Counted from the stretch's first letter, positions 6,879 through 15,885 are shown. The stretch: DNA of 24,988 nt from an uncultured Bacilli bacterium (GCA_934131005.1 CAKOYV010000017.1:1-24988), one strand, 5' to 3'. Notes: a model not told the origin generated them from the sequence alone. A program made the numbers and translations.

Positions 6879-7115
6879 ATGAATATATTTAACAAATTAG
6901 ATAGATACCTAACAAATACAACATATAAAATAATTATTTTGCCACAATCTATAAACATTATTAATTACAAAGAAATAAAAGATTTTAATAATAATAAAAT
7001 AATCGTCCTAAACCAATTTGGTACAACCACTATTACAGGAGAAGATTTAGTAGTAAGTAAAATGCAAGATAATGAAATTTTAATAACAGGCAAAATAACA
7101 AGTGTTAACTTATAA
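6879..7115 (+). CDS. yqfC: YqfC, YabP/YqfC-family sporulation protein
   Basis: A 78-aa protein of the YabP/YqfC family, slightly shorter than the Bacillus protein. Its beta-rich core keeps the family pattern: NQFGTTTITGEDLVVSKM, then a glycine-containing strand ILITGKITSV at the C-terminus. Homologues are needed for spore formation, but their biochemical role is not established. ATG follows GGTGAC with a 5-nt gap. The intergenic distance to yqfD is 31 nt and both lie on the same strand, the conserved pairing that supports both assignments. Confidence 0.8.
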   Translation: MNIFNKLDRYLTNTTYKIIILPQSINIINYKEIKDFNNNKIIVLNQFGTTTITGEDLVVSKMQDNEILITGKITSVNL

Positions 7116-7146
7116 CAAAGAGTAATTAAAGATTGGGGAGAGGCCA

Positions 7147-8343
7147 ATGCAAAATAGAATTACTACTAAGTTTGATAATATTGTAAAAGTAAAAATAGAA
7201 GGTATAAATATAAATAACTATATAAGAAGATTATTAAAGAAAAAGATAAATATTATCAAATTAATACCAATATCTTATAAAGAAGTTCATTTAATAATAA
7301 CTATTAAAGAATATGAAAAACTAATCAAATATAAATCAATTTATACAATCACCATAATAGATAGATATGGCCAAGCTAAATTAAAAGTAAGATTCAAAAA
7401 AAATCTTATTTTACTATCTGCATTAACATTAGGGCTAGTCCTTATAATTCTTTTATCAAATGTTATTTTTTCAATTGATATAATTCATGAAGATAAAGAA
7501 ATAAGAGATTTATTAAAAACATCCCTTGCTAATAATGGTATTAAAAAATATACTCTAAAAAAAGATTATAATACTCTAGAGAAAATTGAAGAAAATATTC
7601 TAAATACTAACAAAGATAAATTGGAATGGATAGAAATAATAGAAAGTGGTACTAAGTATATTGTTAGAACAGAGGAACGAAAAATAAATAAGACTAAAAA
7701 AAATCATCAATACCAAAATATAGTAGCTAAAAAGAATGCTGTTATAACTAAAATAAAAGCCTATCAAGGAGAAAAAGTTAAAGTTGTAAATGATTATGTA
7801 AAAAAAGGAGATGTAATAATTTCAGGCTATATTACACATCCAGATAATACACAAACTCCAACTATGGCTAAGGGAGTTGTTTACGGAGAAGTATGGTACA
7901 AAATTTCTCTTAACTATCCTTTTGTCTATCAAGAAGAAAAATTAACTGGTGCAACTAAAACAATTTATGTCCTCAACTTTTTAAATAAACGCCTATCTAT
8001 TTTCGATTTTAAAAAATATAAATCATTCAAAAGTAAAGATAAAATATTACTATCAAACTCATTATCTAACATAAGCCTTATCAAAGAAAAACAATATGAA
8101 TTAAAAGTAAAAGATGAAGTATATCCAGAAGACATAGCAATTACTAAGGCTAAGGATTATATAAAAACTAAATTAAAAAAAGATAATCCCAATATAAAAA
8201 AAATTAAAGACATAACTATAACCCACCAAGAAGAAAATGAGCAAACATTAGATTTAAGCTTATTTATAACTGCTATTGAGAATATAGGTGCGGTATCTAA
8301 AATAGATCCACAAGCCAATCAGAATATAACAAATAATAATTAA
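7147..8343 (+). CDS. yqfD: YqfD, stage IV sporulation protein
   Basis: A 398-aa protein, the same length as the Bacillus protein. A cytosolic N-terminal part (1-84) precedes one membrane segment (about 86-108) and a long extracytoplasmic domain. That domain has the family hallmark GVVYGEVWY (243-251), preceded by a hydrolase-like barrel region (VITKIKAYQGEKVKV, VKKGDVIISG). Mutants in Bacillus are blocked at a late engulfment/cortex stage; the mechanism is unknown. A GGGGAGAGG ribosome-binding site lies just before the ATG. In many Firmicutes phoH and ybeY follow; here parC follows from its own promoter. Confidence 0.88.
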   Translation: MQNRITTKFDNIVKVKIEGININNYIRRLLKKKINIIKLIPISYKEVHLIITIKEYEKLIKYKSIYTITIIDRYGQAKLKVRFKKNLILLSALTLGLVLIILLSNVIFSIDIIHEDKEIRDLLKTSLANNGIKKYTLKKDYNTLEKIEENILNTNKDKLEWIEIIESGTKYIVRTEERKINKTKKNHQYQNIVAKKNAVITKIKAYQGEKVKVVNDYVKKGDVIISGYITHPDNTQTPTMAKGVVYGEVWYKISLNYPFVYQEEKLTGATKTIYVLNFLNKRLSIFDFKKYKSFKSKDKILLSNSLSNISLIKEKQYELKVKDEVYPEDIAITKAKDYIKTKLKKDNPNIKKIKDITITHQEENEQTLDLSLFITAIENIGAVSKIDPQANQNITNNN

Positions 8344-8363
8344 ATCAACCAAAAATTATTAGA

Positions 8364-8415
8364 CTAGTTTTCACTAAATTTCCCCAAACTAGCATGATAA
8401 AGCCTTGTTTTATCA
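8364..8415 (+). other. two small tandem hairpins between yqfD and parC
   Basis: CTAGTTT/AAACTAG (8364-8370 and 8386-8392) and TGATAAA/TTTATCA (8395-8401 and 8409-8415) are perfect inverted repeats. The second covers the parC -35 box. Neither is followed by a good T-tract, so termination of yqfD is uncertain. Confidence 0.3.
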
Positions 8416-8433
8416 ATAATTTTATGCTAAACT
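8405..8433 (+). promoter_or_regulatory. promoter of parC (extended -10)
   Basis: TTGTTT (8405-8410), 17 nt, TGcTAAACT (8425-8433). The predicted leader is about 11 nt, starting at the ribosome-binding site. Confidence 0.6.
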
Positions 8434-8450
8434 AAAAAAAGGTGATAACT

Positions 8451-10997
8451 ATGGAAGACATAATAAAAAAAATATACGACTATTCACTGGAAGAAATAAT
8501 GGGTGAGCGTTTTGGTACATATTCAAAATATATAATTCAAGATAGAGCTATACCAGATGTTAGAGATGGCTTAAAACCAGTTCAAAGAAGAATTCTTTTC
8601 TCAATGTATAAGGAGAAAAATACTTTTGATAAACCATATAAAAAATCCGCCAGAGCAGTAGGAGATGTTATGGGTAAATACCATCCTCATGGAGATTCTT
8701 CTATTTACGAAGCAATTGTTAGAATGAGCCAAGACTGGAAAATGAAAGAACCATTTGTAGATATGCAAGGTAACAATGGTTCAATAGATGGAGACTCAGC
8801 CGCAGCTAGTCGTTACACAGAAGCTAGATTATCTAAAATAGCCGGTGTAATGTTAAAAGATATCGAAAAAGATACCGTAGCAATGGCTCCTAACTATGAT
8901 GATACCCTATTAGAACCAACCGTTCTACCAGCAAAAATCCCTAATCTTTTAGTAAACGGAACAACAGGAATATCAGCAGGATATGCAACTAATATTCCAC
9001 CACATAATCTAGAAGAAGTAATAGATGCAACTATTTATAGAATAGATAACCCTAATTCTCGATTAGAAACAATCATGAATTATATCAAAGGACCAGATTT
9101 TCCAACCGGTGCCATAATCGAAGGGCTAGACGGTATAAAATCAGCTTATGAAAAAGGAAAAGGTCGTATAATTATTAAATCAAAAGCTAAAATTGAAAAA
9201 AACAAAATAATTATTACAGAAATTCCATACGAAGTAAATAAAGCTAATTTAGTTAGAAAAATGGATGAAATTAGAATAGATAAAAAAATAGATGGTATAG
9301 CAGAAGTTAGAGATGAATCAGATAAAGATGGACTACAAATAACAGTTGATTTAAAGAAAGGTGCTAATGCTGAGAATATTTTAAATTATTTTTATAAAAA
9401 TACAGAACTTCAAATATCTTATAATTTTAACATGGTCGTAATAGTAAACAGACGCCCAATGTTATTAGGAGTTCTAGGCATTCTAGATGCTTATATTGCT
9501 CACCAAAGAGAGGTAATAAAAAGAAGAACAGAATTTGATTTAGCTCATGCTAAAGCAAGATATCACATTGTTGAAGGACTAATCAAAGCTATATCCATAT
9601 TAGACGAGGTAATTAAAGTCATAAGAGCTAGTAAAAATCGTGCAAGCTCTATTACCAATTTAGTAAAAGAATTTAAATTTACAGAAGAACAAGCAACAGC
9701 AATTGTAGATATGCGTCTATATAGACTATCAAATACGGACATCAAAGCTCTAGAAGAAGAACAAAAGAAATTAAAACAAACAATGCAACAGTTAGAGGAA
9801 ATTTTAAGCGATGCTAAAAAATTAGACTCTGTCATCAAAGATGAATTAAGAGGAATAAAAAAAGAATACGGCACCCCAAGAAAATCAGAAATAAGAGAAG
9901 AAATAACTGAAATAAAAATAGATACAACTCTTACAATTCCTAAAGAAGATGTAGTAGTAGTAGTAACTAACGAAGGATATATTAAAAGAACATCTCAAAG
10001 AAGTTATGCCGCTTCTAATAAAGATGATATAACCTTAAAAGAAAAAGACTATATCATAGGAGTTTATAACATGAACACCCTAGATACACTTCTAATATTC
10101 ACTAACTTAGGAAATTATTTATATATTCCAGTCCATGAAATTCCTGATTTAAAATGGAAAGATTTAGGTAAGCATATGAGTAATGTTATTAACGTAAATC
10201 CTGAAGAATACGTTGTAAATGCTATGCCAGTATATGATTGGAATGCTAATATTTATATAACTTCTTTCTCTAAAAAAGGAATGATTAAAAGAACAAAACT
10301 AAGTAACTTTAAAGTTCAAAGATATTCTAAATCTATCAATATGATGAATCTAAAGAAAGATGATAAAGTAATTGATGTAACTTACAGTACAGATACAAAT
10401 GTTCTTATTGTAACCAAAAAAGGATATGGCTTATGGTACAATATAAACGAAGTAAATCCAGTAGGTGTCAAAGCTGCTGGTGTCAAAGCCATTAACTTAA
10501 GAGAGGATGAAGTTGTAAGTGGTATAATCTTCAATAAAGAAGATAATGACTTCATAACAATATTAACTGATAAAGGAACTGCTAAAAGAATGCGTTTTTC
10601 TGATATAGATATGGGTTCCAGAGGTAATCGTGGTTTAATGTTTATGAAAGAAATCAAATCAAATCCAAGTAAGGTAGTAAAAGTATACGTAACAAACCCT
10701 AAGAATAAAATAGTTGTTGTATCCAAAGATTATACTAAGGAAATAAAATTAACTGAAATTCCAATCATGGATAGATATAGCAATGGTTCTTATATAATTA
10801 AAGATAAAATAATAGATAGTTACCTAGAAAAGGAATTACTAACTAAAGATGATTTTGCAACTCTAGAATATATTGAAGATAAAAAACCAGAACAATCTCA
10901 ATTAAATTTTGATATGCTAAATAAAGAGTCCTTAAAACAGGTAGATGATAAAATGGTAATTATCAACAATTTTTTAGATAACGTAGAAGGAAAATAA
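8451..10997 (+). CDS. parC: DNA topoisomerase IV subunit A
   Basis: An 848-aa type IIA topoisomerase A subunit that decatenates daughter chromosomes with ParE. KYHPHGDSSIYEAIVRMSQDW (77-97 region) and QGNNGSIDGD match Firmicute ParC more than GyrA. Tyr122 in ASRYTEARL is the DNA-cleaving tyrosine. The quinolone-determining positions are wild type (Ser83 and Glu87, equivalent to S. aureus Ser80/Glu84). The C-terminal half has several beta-pinwheel blades (TNEGYIKR, SKKGMIKR, TKKGYGLW, TDKGTAKR), and no GyrA box is seen. I chose ATG at 8451 because the in-frame GTG at 8442 is part of the GGTGAT ribosome-binding site. parE is not adjacent. GyrA is the alternative but less likely. Confidence 0.9.
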   Translation: MEDIIKKIYDYSLEEIMGERFGTYSKYIIQDRAIPDVRDGLKPVQRRILFSMYKEKNTFDKPYKKSARAVGDVMGKYHPHGDSSIYEAIVRMSQDWKMKEPFVDMQGNNGSIDGDSAAASRYTEARLSKIAGVMLKDIEKDTVAMAPNYDDTLLEPTVLPAKIPNLLVNGTTGISAGYATNIPPHNLEEVIDATIYRIDNPNSRLETIMNYIKGPDFPTGAIIEGLDGIKSAYEKGKGRIIIKSKAKIEKNKIIITEIPYEVNKANLVRKMDEIRIDKKIDGIAEVRDESDKDGLQITVDLKKGANAENILNYFYKNTELQISYNFNMVVIVNRRPMLLGVLGILDAYIAHQREVIKRRTEFDLAHAKARYHIVEGLIKAISILDEVIKVIRASKNRASSITNLVKEFKFTEEQATAIVDMRLYRLSNTDIKALEEEQKKLKQTMQQLEEILSDAKKLDSVIKDELRGIKKEYGTPRKSEIREEITEIKIDTTLTIPKEDVVVVVTNEGYIKRTSQRSYAASNKDDITLKEKDYIIGVYNMNTLDTLLIFTNLGNYLYIPVHEIPDLKWKDLGKHMSNVINVNPEEYVVNAMPVYDWNANIYITSFSKKGMIKRTKLSNFKVQRYSKSINMMNLKKDDKVIDVTYSTDTNVLIVTKKGYGLWYNINEVNPVGVKAAGVKAINLREDEVVSGIIFNKEDNDFITILTDKGTAKRMRFSDIDMGSRGNRGLMFMKEIKSNPSKVVKVYVTNPKNKIVVVSKDYTKEIKLTEIPIMDRYSNGSYIIKDKIIDSYLEKELLTKDDFATLEYIEDKKPEQSQLNFDMLNKESLKQVDDKMVIINNFLDNVEGK

Positions 10998-11009
10998 TAT
11001 CCTTCTTTT
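10985..11009 (+). terminator. weak terminator or attenuator between parC and murF
   Basis: AGAAGGA (10985-10991) pairs with TCCTTCT (11000-11006), followed by TTTCTT. The 5' arm overlaps the last parC codons, so a terminating ribosome would open it. The 3' arm could alternatively pair with the murF AAGGA (11030-11034). Confidence 0.4.
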
Positions 11010-11041
11010 CTTAAAATTTTAATAAAAGAAAGGAAATTACA

Positions 11042-12418
11042 ATGAAAAATATTTATGTTAAAGATATAATTTCAAAATTTAATGGTCAATTACTAACAGG
11101 AGATGCTAATACAATCCTAGAAAATTTCTCTAAAGATACTAGGATAATCAAAGAAAATGATACTTATCTTGGTATAAAAGGCGAAAAATTTGATGGTAAT
11201 CTTTTTTATAAAGATGCCCTAGATAAAGGAGCAAAATGTTGTATTTTAGACAATATCGATCCTAGCTCTATTCCCGATAAATATAAAGATAAAACTATAA
11301 TTAAAGTACCAAACACTATAGAATGCTTACAACAACTAGCAACTCTCAAAAGAAGTTACTATCAAATACCAGTAATAGCTATAACAGGATCAGTAGGTAA
11401 AACTAGTACCAAAGACATAATATACGAAGTCGTAAGCCAAAAATATAAAACTCTAAAAACAGAGGCTAATCTAAATAATCATATTGGTCTTCCCCTAACT
11501 ATTCTTAAATTAAAAGATCATGAAGCTTTAGTAGTAGAAATGGGAATGAATCATTTAGGTGAAATATCTCTTCTAACTAAAATAGCCAAACCAACAATAG
11601 CTATCATAACAAATATTGGCACTGCTCATATCGGAAATTTAGGATCAAGAGAAAACATTCTAAAAGCCAAATTAGAAATAACAGAAACTCTAAGCCAAAG
11701 TAATACTCTAATTATAAATAATGATAATGATTTATTACAAAGTGTTGCAGATAAATTAAAAACCAAATATAATCTTGTAACCGTAGGTATTAAAAATAAA
11801 AGTACTTACAATGCTACCAATATTCAAGATAATATTTTCTCAAGCACCTTTCAAATTGGAAAAAATAGCCTAACTATAAATGTTGGCAGTCAAGCTTTCA
11901 TCTATAATGCCCTAGTAGCATATGCTGTTGGACAAGAATTATCCATACCAACACTAGCAATTATTAAAGCTATCTCTAACTTTAAATTAAGTCATCATCG
12001 TCTAGAAAAAATCACCACTAAAAACAACTTAACAATTATTGATGATACATATAATGCTAATCTAGACTCTATGCTAAATGCTCTTGATTTATTAAAACAA
12101 GTAAAAAATAAAAGACGTGTAGCTATACTAGGAGATATTTTAGAATTAGGTGAATACTCAAAAAAAATACATTGCCAAATAGGCGAACATATCACTAATG
12201 ATACTCTTGATTTATTAATAACTGTAGGTCAAAACTCCAAATATCTAGCAACTGAAGCTATAAAAAATGGTCTATCTTCCAATAAAGTTTATAGCTATCT
12301 AAATTATCAAGAAGTAATCGAAGCAATAGATAATCTTTTATTACCAAACGATCTAATTTTAATAAAAGCCTCTCATGGCATGAACTTAATAAAAATCGTA
12401 GATTATCTCCAAAAATGA
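11042..12418 (+). CDS. murF: UDP-N-acetylmuramoyl-tripeptide--D-alanyl-D-alanine ligase
   Basis: A 458-aa cytosolic Mur ligase that adds D-Ala-D-Ala to the UDP-MurNAc tripeptide, the last cytoplasmic step of the stem peptide. The N-terminal MurF substrate domain spans about 1-107. The ATP P-loop is GSVGKTS (116-122), and EANLNNHIGLPLT and EMGMNHLGEI are typical of MurF. The central domain contains TNIGTAHIGNLGSRENI. The C-terminal domain carries IIDDTYNANLDSM, diagnostic of MurF. AAAGGA lies 7 nt before ATG. It is probably co-transcribed with parC by read-through, since no good own promoter is visible. The ddl and mraY neighbours common elsewhere are absent. Confidence 0.93.
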   Translation: MKNIYVKDIISKFNGQLLTGDANTILENFSKDTRIIKENDTYLGIKGEKFDGNLFYKDALDKGAKCCILDNIDPSSIPDKYKDKTIIKVPNTIECLQQLATLKRSYYQIPVIAITGSVGKTSTKDIIYEVVSQKYKTLKTEANLNNHIGLPLTILKLKDHEALVVEMGMNHLGEISLLTKIAKPTIAIITNIGTAHIGNLGSRENILKAKLEITETLSQSNTLIINNDNDLLQSVADKLKTKYNLVTVGIKNKSTYNATNIQDNIFSSTFQIGKNSLTINVGSQAFIYNALVAYAVGQELSIPTLAIIKAISNFKLSHHRLEKITTKNNLTIIDDTYNANLDSMLNALDLLKQVKNKRRVAILGDILELGEYSKKIHCQIGEHITNDTLDLLITVGQNSKYLATEAIKNGLSSNKVYSYLNYQEVIEAIDNLLLPNDLILIKASHGMNLIKIVDYLQK

Positions 12419-12419
12419 C

Positions 12420-12441
12420 TTTTCCACAAAACTGTGCAAAA
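12420..12441 (+). other. inverted pair of DnaA-box-like 9-mers
   Basis: TTTTCCACA (12420-12428, plus) and TTTTGCACA (12441-12433, minus) both fit TTWTNCACA and face each other across 4 nt. The whole is an imperfect palindrome, so it could instead be a hairpin after murF, though no T-tract follows. Confidence 0.3.
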
Positions 12442-12502
12442 CTAAAAACACAAATTTGTAAACCAAACGTATAATTCTGTTTCCTTTTTCTAATCTTTGA
12501 GA

Positions 12503-12508
12503 TATAAT
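12503..12508 (+). promoter_or_regulatory. -10 box for the transglutaminase-fold gene
   Basis: A perfect TATAAT lies 15 nt before the ATG. No convincing -35 is seen at 16-18 nt. The predicted start falls on the GGTGAG ribosome-binding site, a leader of about 9 nt. Confidence 0.45.
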
Positions 12509-12523
12509 TATCATGGTGAGAAT

Positions 12524-13576
12524 ATGAAAGATAAATCCTCTATAATAATGACCATTACAACAATGGATGATATAAAAAAAATAAAAGCAAATAAGAATAT
12601 TAAATATATAAATTTAGATTTAACTAAGCCTAACTTAGAAGTAATATACTATTTAGTAGAACATGGTCAAGGATACTCCTATTCTGATAAAGTTGGAGAT
12701 AGTAGAGGATATATCTATGTCGATTATGAAATCTTTAAAAAATCAGAATTATTTATATTAGATATAATTAACAGCATACCACCTGATTTAAACAAATTAG
12801 AAATAGCTAAATATTTATATATAACAATTGGTAAAAATATAGGTTATGATATAAATATTCTTCCAGATAAAAATGAAACAGTTAATTTTCAAATCTTAAA
12901 TACAATTAATAATATTTGGGGAAGTATAGATAAACACAAAGGAACCAATGTATCTCTAACAAAATTATATCTATATTTGTGTCGTCTACTAAATATTGAT
13001 TGTCAACTAATATCAGTAGGCAAACTAGGATATCTAAAAGATACTATTACGATAAATGATAAAACCATAATTACAGATATAACACAAGAAATCCCATTTA
13101 TTCAAGCATCTTTCCAAACTAGATATTTTCTAGGTCACAATGATGATCTTGAATTAGATAAAAAGATAAAATACATTAAAGATGATTATAGCGAAAAAAA
13201 AATTGAACAAGTTTTTAAAAATCTTAATTATAATGATGAAAATATCTTAAAAGAAATCTTAATAAACACCCAAAATATTATAAATGCAAATATCATAAAA
13301 CCAATCGAATTAGGTATAATATATGATAAAATATTTACCAAATATTGTCCAAATTATGAAATAAATATTAATAATTTATTTATAAATAATAATAATCAAA
13401 AAAAGCATTTTATTCTAATTAGTTATAACAATAGGTATTATAGTTATAATTATATACGTAAAAGTTTTGTTGAAATAACTTATGATGAAATAGAAAAAAA
13501 TATTGAAGATAATAAAATAGGAATTTATTTAAATGAAAGAATCCCTAATTTAAACCAAAAAGTAGTACTAAGCTAA
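12524..13576 (+). CDS. transglutaminase-like-fold protein lacking the catalytic Cys and His (function unknown)
   Basis: A 350-aa probably cytosolic protein with no signal peptide. Residues 90-110 (KLEIAKYLYITIGKNIGYDI) read like the helix before a transglutaminase core. HKGTNVSLTKLYLYLCRLLNIDC (138-160 region) aligns with the GVCxGYAxAFxxLL helix, with Asn142 where the nucleophilic Cys should be. TIITDITQE (181-189) aligns with the strand carrying the catalytic Asp (Asp185). No His is found in the region where the catalytic His should lie (168-182). It is therefore probably not an active transglutaminase or protease, but a binding or regulatory derivative. The N-terminal 80 and C-terminal 140 residues are not recognised. 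ATG at 12524 follows GGTGAG; the in-frame TTG at 12497 overlaps the -10 box and is rejected. Confidence 0.5.
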   Translation: MKDKSSIIMTITTMDDIKKIKANKNIKYINLDLTKPNLEVIYYLVEHGQGYSYSDKVGDSRGYIYVDYEIFKKSELFILDIINSIPPDLNKLEIAKYLYITIGKNIGYDINILPDKNETVNFQILNTINNIWGSIDKHKGTNVSLTKLYLYLCRLLNIDCQLISVGKLGYLKDTITINDKTIITDITQEIPFIQASFQTRYFLGHNDDLELDKKIKYIKDDYSEKKIEQVFKNLNYNDENILKEILINTQNIINANIIKPIELGIIYDKIFTKYCPNYEININNLFINNNNQKKHFILISYNNRYYSYNYIRKSFVEITYDEIEKNIEDNKIGIYLNERIPNLNQKVVLS

Positions 13577-13624
13577 AATCTCTAGTTCATACTTTACAAA
13601 AATAATTATCAAAAAGGAGTAGTT

Positions 13625-15727
13625 ATGAATATAGAAAATTTAAATTCTAAACAAAAAGAAGCTGTTCTACATAAAGAAGGTCCAATGTTAGTTTTAGCTG
13701 GCGCTGGTTCTGGAAAAACCAAAGTCCTAACATCAAGAATCGCTAATTTGATTGAAACAGGAACATCACCTGCTAATATCTTAGCAATTACATTTACTAA
13801 CAAAGCAGCTCGTGAAATGAAAGAAAGAGTAGCAAAATTAATATGCTTTGATGCTAATTACATCCAAATATCTACATTTCACTCTCTAGGACTTAAAATA
13901 ATTAAAGAAAATTATGAATTTCTAGGATACGAAAGAAATTTTATCATTTTAGATAGCGATGATACTCTAACAATCATCAAAAAACTCATGAAGGATTTAA
14001 ATATGAATCCTAAATATTATAATGCTCGTGAGTTAAGAAATAAAATAAGTTCTGCCAAAAATGAATTAATTGACCCTAGTCATTTTAGTAAAATAGAATT
14101 TGATAATAAAATAGTAACATTATATAAAAAATATCAAGAAAAATTAAAGCAAGGCAATTCAGTTGATTTTGATGATTTATTAATTTTACCAATAAAATTA
14201 TTTAAAATCAGTCCGAATATTTTAAATAGCTATCAAGAAAGATATAAGTATATTTTAATAGATGAATATCAAGATACAAATGAAGCTCAATATATTTTTA
14301 GCAAAATGCTAGCAGACAAGTATAAAAATATCTTTGTTGTAGGAGATAACGATCAAGCTATTTATGCCTTTAGAGGGGCCAATTTCAAAAATATTCTAAA
14401 TTTTGAACGTGATTATCCAACCTGCAAAACGATTCTTCTAGAAGAAAATTATCGCTCTACTAAAAATATCTTAAATGCTGCCAATTCAGTTATAAAACAC
14501 AACAAACAAAGAAAAGATAAAAATTTATGGAGTAATAATGCTGAAGGAGAGAAAATACAGTATATAAAAACAGATGACGAAAAGGCTGAGGGTGAATTTG
14601 TCACTAGTAAAATCAAAAACTTAGTTAAAGAAAAGAATATCAGTTATGATGATATTGCTATTTTATATAGAACCAATGCCCAATCAAGAGCAATTGAAGA
14701 ATCTATGTTAAAAGCAAATATTCCTTATAAAATAATAGGAAGTTTCTATTTCTACAATCGTAAAGAAATAAAAGACTTACTTTGCTATTTAAGACTAATT
14801 AACAATCCTAAAGATAATGTTAGTCTAAGTAGAGTAATTAACGTTCCCAAAAGAGGTATTGGTGATAAAACAGTCGGCAACATAACTGCCATAGCAGATG
14901 CTGAAAATATTTCAATGTTTGAAGCCATAACTTCAGGAAAAGAATTAGTATTTAAACAAATAATTCAAGATTTACAAAAATCATGTCAAAATTTATCCTT
15001 AACAGAAATGGTAGATGAAGTATTAGAAAAAAGTGGCATAAAAAAAGAATTAACTGATGAAAAAACACTAGAAAATGAAATAAGATTAGAAAACCTAGAA
15101 GAATTTAAATCAATAACTAAGAATTATGAAGAAGAATTTGGAGAAATTTCTCTAGATGATTTTCTAAATGAAATATCTCTTGTTTCTGATGTAACAGAAC
15201 ACACTGATGGCGCTAATAAAGTTAGTCTAATGACTGTTCACGCTGTCAAAGGTCTAGAATTTGATTATGTTTTTGTAATAGGAATGGAAGAAGGAATCTT
15301 TCCTCACTATAATTCCATCAATGAAGGAACAAATGAAGCTATTGAAGAAGAAAGAAGATTATGTTACGTTGCCATTACCAGAGCCAAAAAAGAATTATGG
15401 ATCATTAACTCTAAAAGAAGAATGCTATATGGCCAAACCAAAAGTAATCCTCCAAGTAGATTTATTGATGAAATAGACCCTAAATATATAAATATTAAGA
15501 AAAAAACTACTTCTATTTTTCAGAAAGTTAGTAAGATTAACAAAAGATCTATGTTTACAAATAATAATACTAATTATGAAATAGGTGATAAAATTCGTCA
15601 TGTAGACTATGGAGAAGGCGTCGTAGTAAATGTTGATAAATCATTAGTTACAATCGCATTTCCACACCCACTAGGCACAAAAAAATTTATGAAAAATCAT
15701 CGCAGTTTAACTAAAATTGACAATTAA
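13625..15727 (+). CDS. pcrA: ATP-dependent DNA helicase PcrA (UvrD/Rep superfamily 1)
   Basis: A 700-aa 3'-5' SF1A helicase for repair, clearing of transcription complexes and rolling-circle replication. Motifs in order: GAGSGKT (26-32, Walker A), FTNKAAREM (Ia), STFHSLG (Ib), DEYQD (213-217, II), VGDNDQAIYAFRG (III), LEENYRST (IV), TVHAVKGLEFDYVFVIGMEE (V), RRLCYVAITRAKKEL (VI). The C-terminal Tudor-like module YEIGDKIRHVDYGEGVV binds RNA polymerase in PcrA. AAAGGAG precedes the ATG. In many Firmicutes pcrA is followed by ligA; here a terminator follows directly. Confidence 0.95.
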   Translation: MNIENLNSKQKEAVLHKEGPMLVLAGAGSGKTKVLTSRIANLIETGTSPANILAITFTNKAAREMKERVAKLICFDANYIQISTFHSLGLKIIKENYEFLGYERNFIILDSDDTLTIIKKLMKDLNMNPKYYNARELRNKISSAKNELIDPSHFSKIEFDNKIVTLYKKYQEKLKQGNSVDFDDLLILPIKLFKISPNILNSYQERYKYILIDEYQDTNEAQYIFSKMLADKYKNIFVVGDNDQAIYAFRGANFKNILNFERDYPTCKTILLEENYRSTKNILNAANSVIKHNKQRKDKNLWSNNAEGEKIQYIKTDDEKAEGEFVTSKIKNLVKEKNISYDDIAILYRTNAQSRAIEESMLKANIPYKIIGSFYFYNRKEIKDLLCYLRLINNPKDNVSLSRVINVPKRGIGDKTVGNITAIADAENISMFEAITSGKELVFKQIIQDLQKSCQNLSLTEMVDEVLEKSGIKKELTDEKTLENEIRLENLEEFKSITKNYEEEFGEISLDDFLNEISLVSDVTEHTDGANKVSLMTVHAVKGLEFDYVFVIGMEEGIFPHYNSINEGTNEAIEEERRLCYVAITRAKKELWIINSKRRMLYGQTKSNPPSRFIDEIDPKYINIKKKTTSIFQKVSKINKRSMFTNNNTNYEIGDKIRHVDYGEGVVVNVDKSLVTIAFPHPLGTKKFMKNHRSLTKIDN

Positions 15728-15806
15728 CAAAAAGACAATATTCCATAATCATAAAAGATATATTATTAATTTGGAAAAACATATATAAAGATTGACATAA
15801 TTTTAT

Positions 15807-15843
15807 AAAAAGAGAAAATAAAATAAAATTCTCTTTTTTTTTT
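15807..15843 (+). terminator. terminator of pcrA
   Basis: AAAAAGAGAA (15807-15816) pairs with TTCTCTTTTT (15829-15838), continuing into an uninterrupted T run to 15843. It lies 80 nt past the stop. The 15728-15806 stretch shows nothing else convincing. Confidence 0.85.
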
Positions 15844-15853
15844 AATAAATTAA

Positions 15854-15862
15854 TGATATAAT
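15854..15862 (+). promoter_or_regulatory. extended -10 promoter of the HipA-like gene
   Basis: TGaTATAAT is perfect, but the -35 position is occupied by the T-tract of the pcrA terminator, so recognition would rely on the extended -10. The predicted leader is about 17 nt. Confidence 0.5.
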
Positions 15863-15885
15863 CATGATAATAGGATAGTGATAAT

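Noticed and set aside
8442..8450. GTG as the parC start (9 nt earlier)
   Set aside because: This GTG is part of the GGTGAT ribosome-binding site; the same applies to GTG 17148 of sufB and ATG 21292 of the S41 protease.
15792..15820. TTGACA after pcrA as a promoter
   Set aside because: No -10 box at 16-18 nt; the -10 position falls inside the terminator stem.
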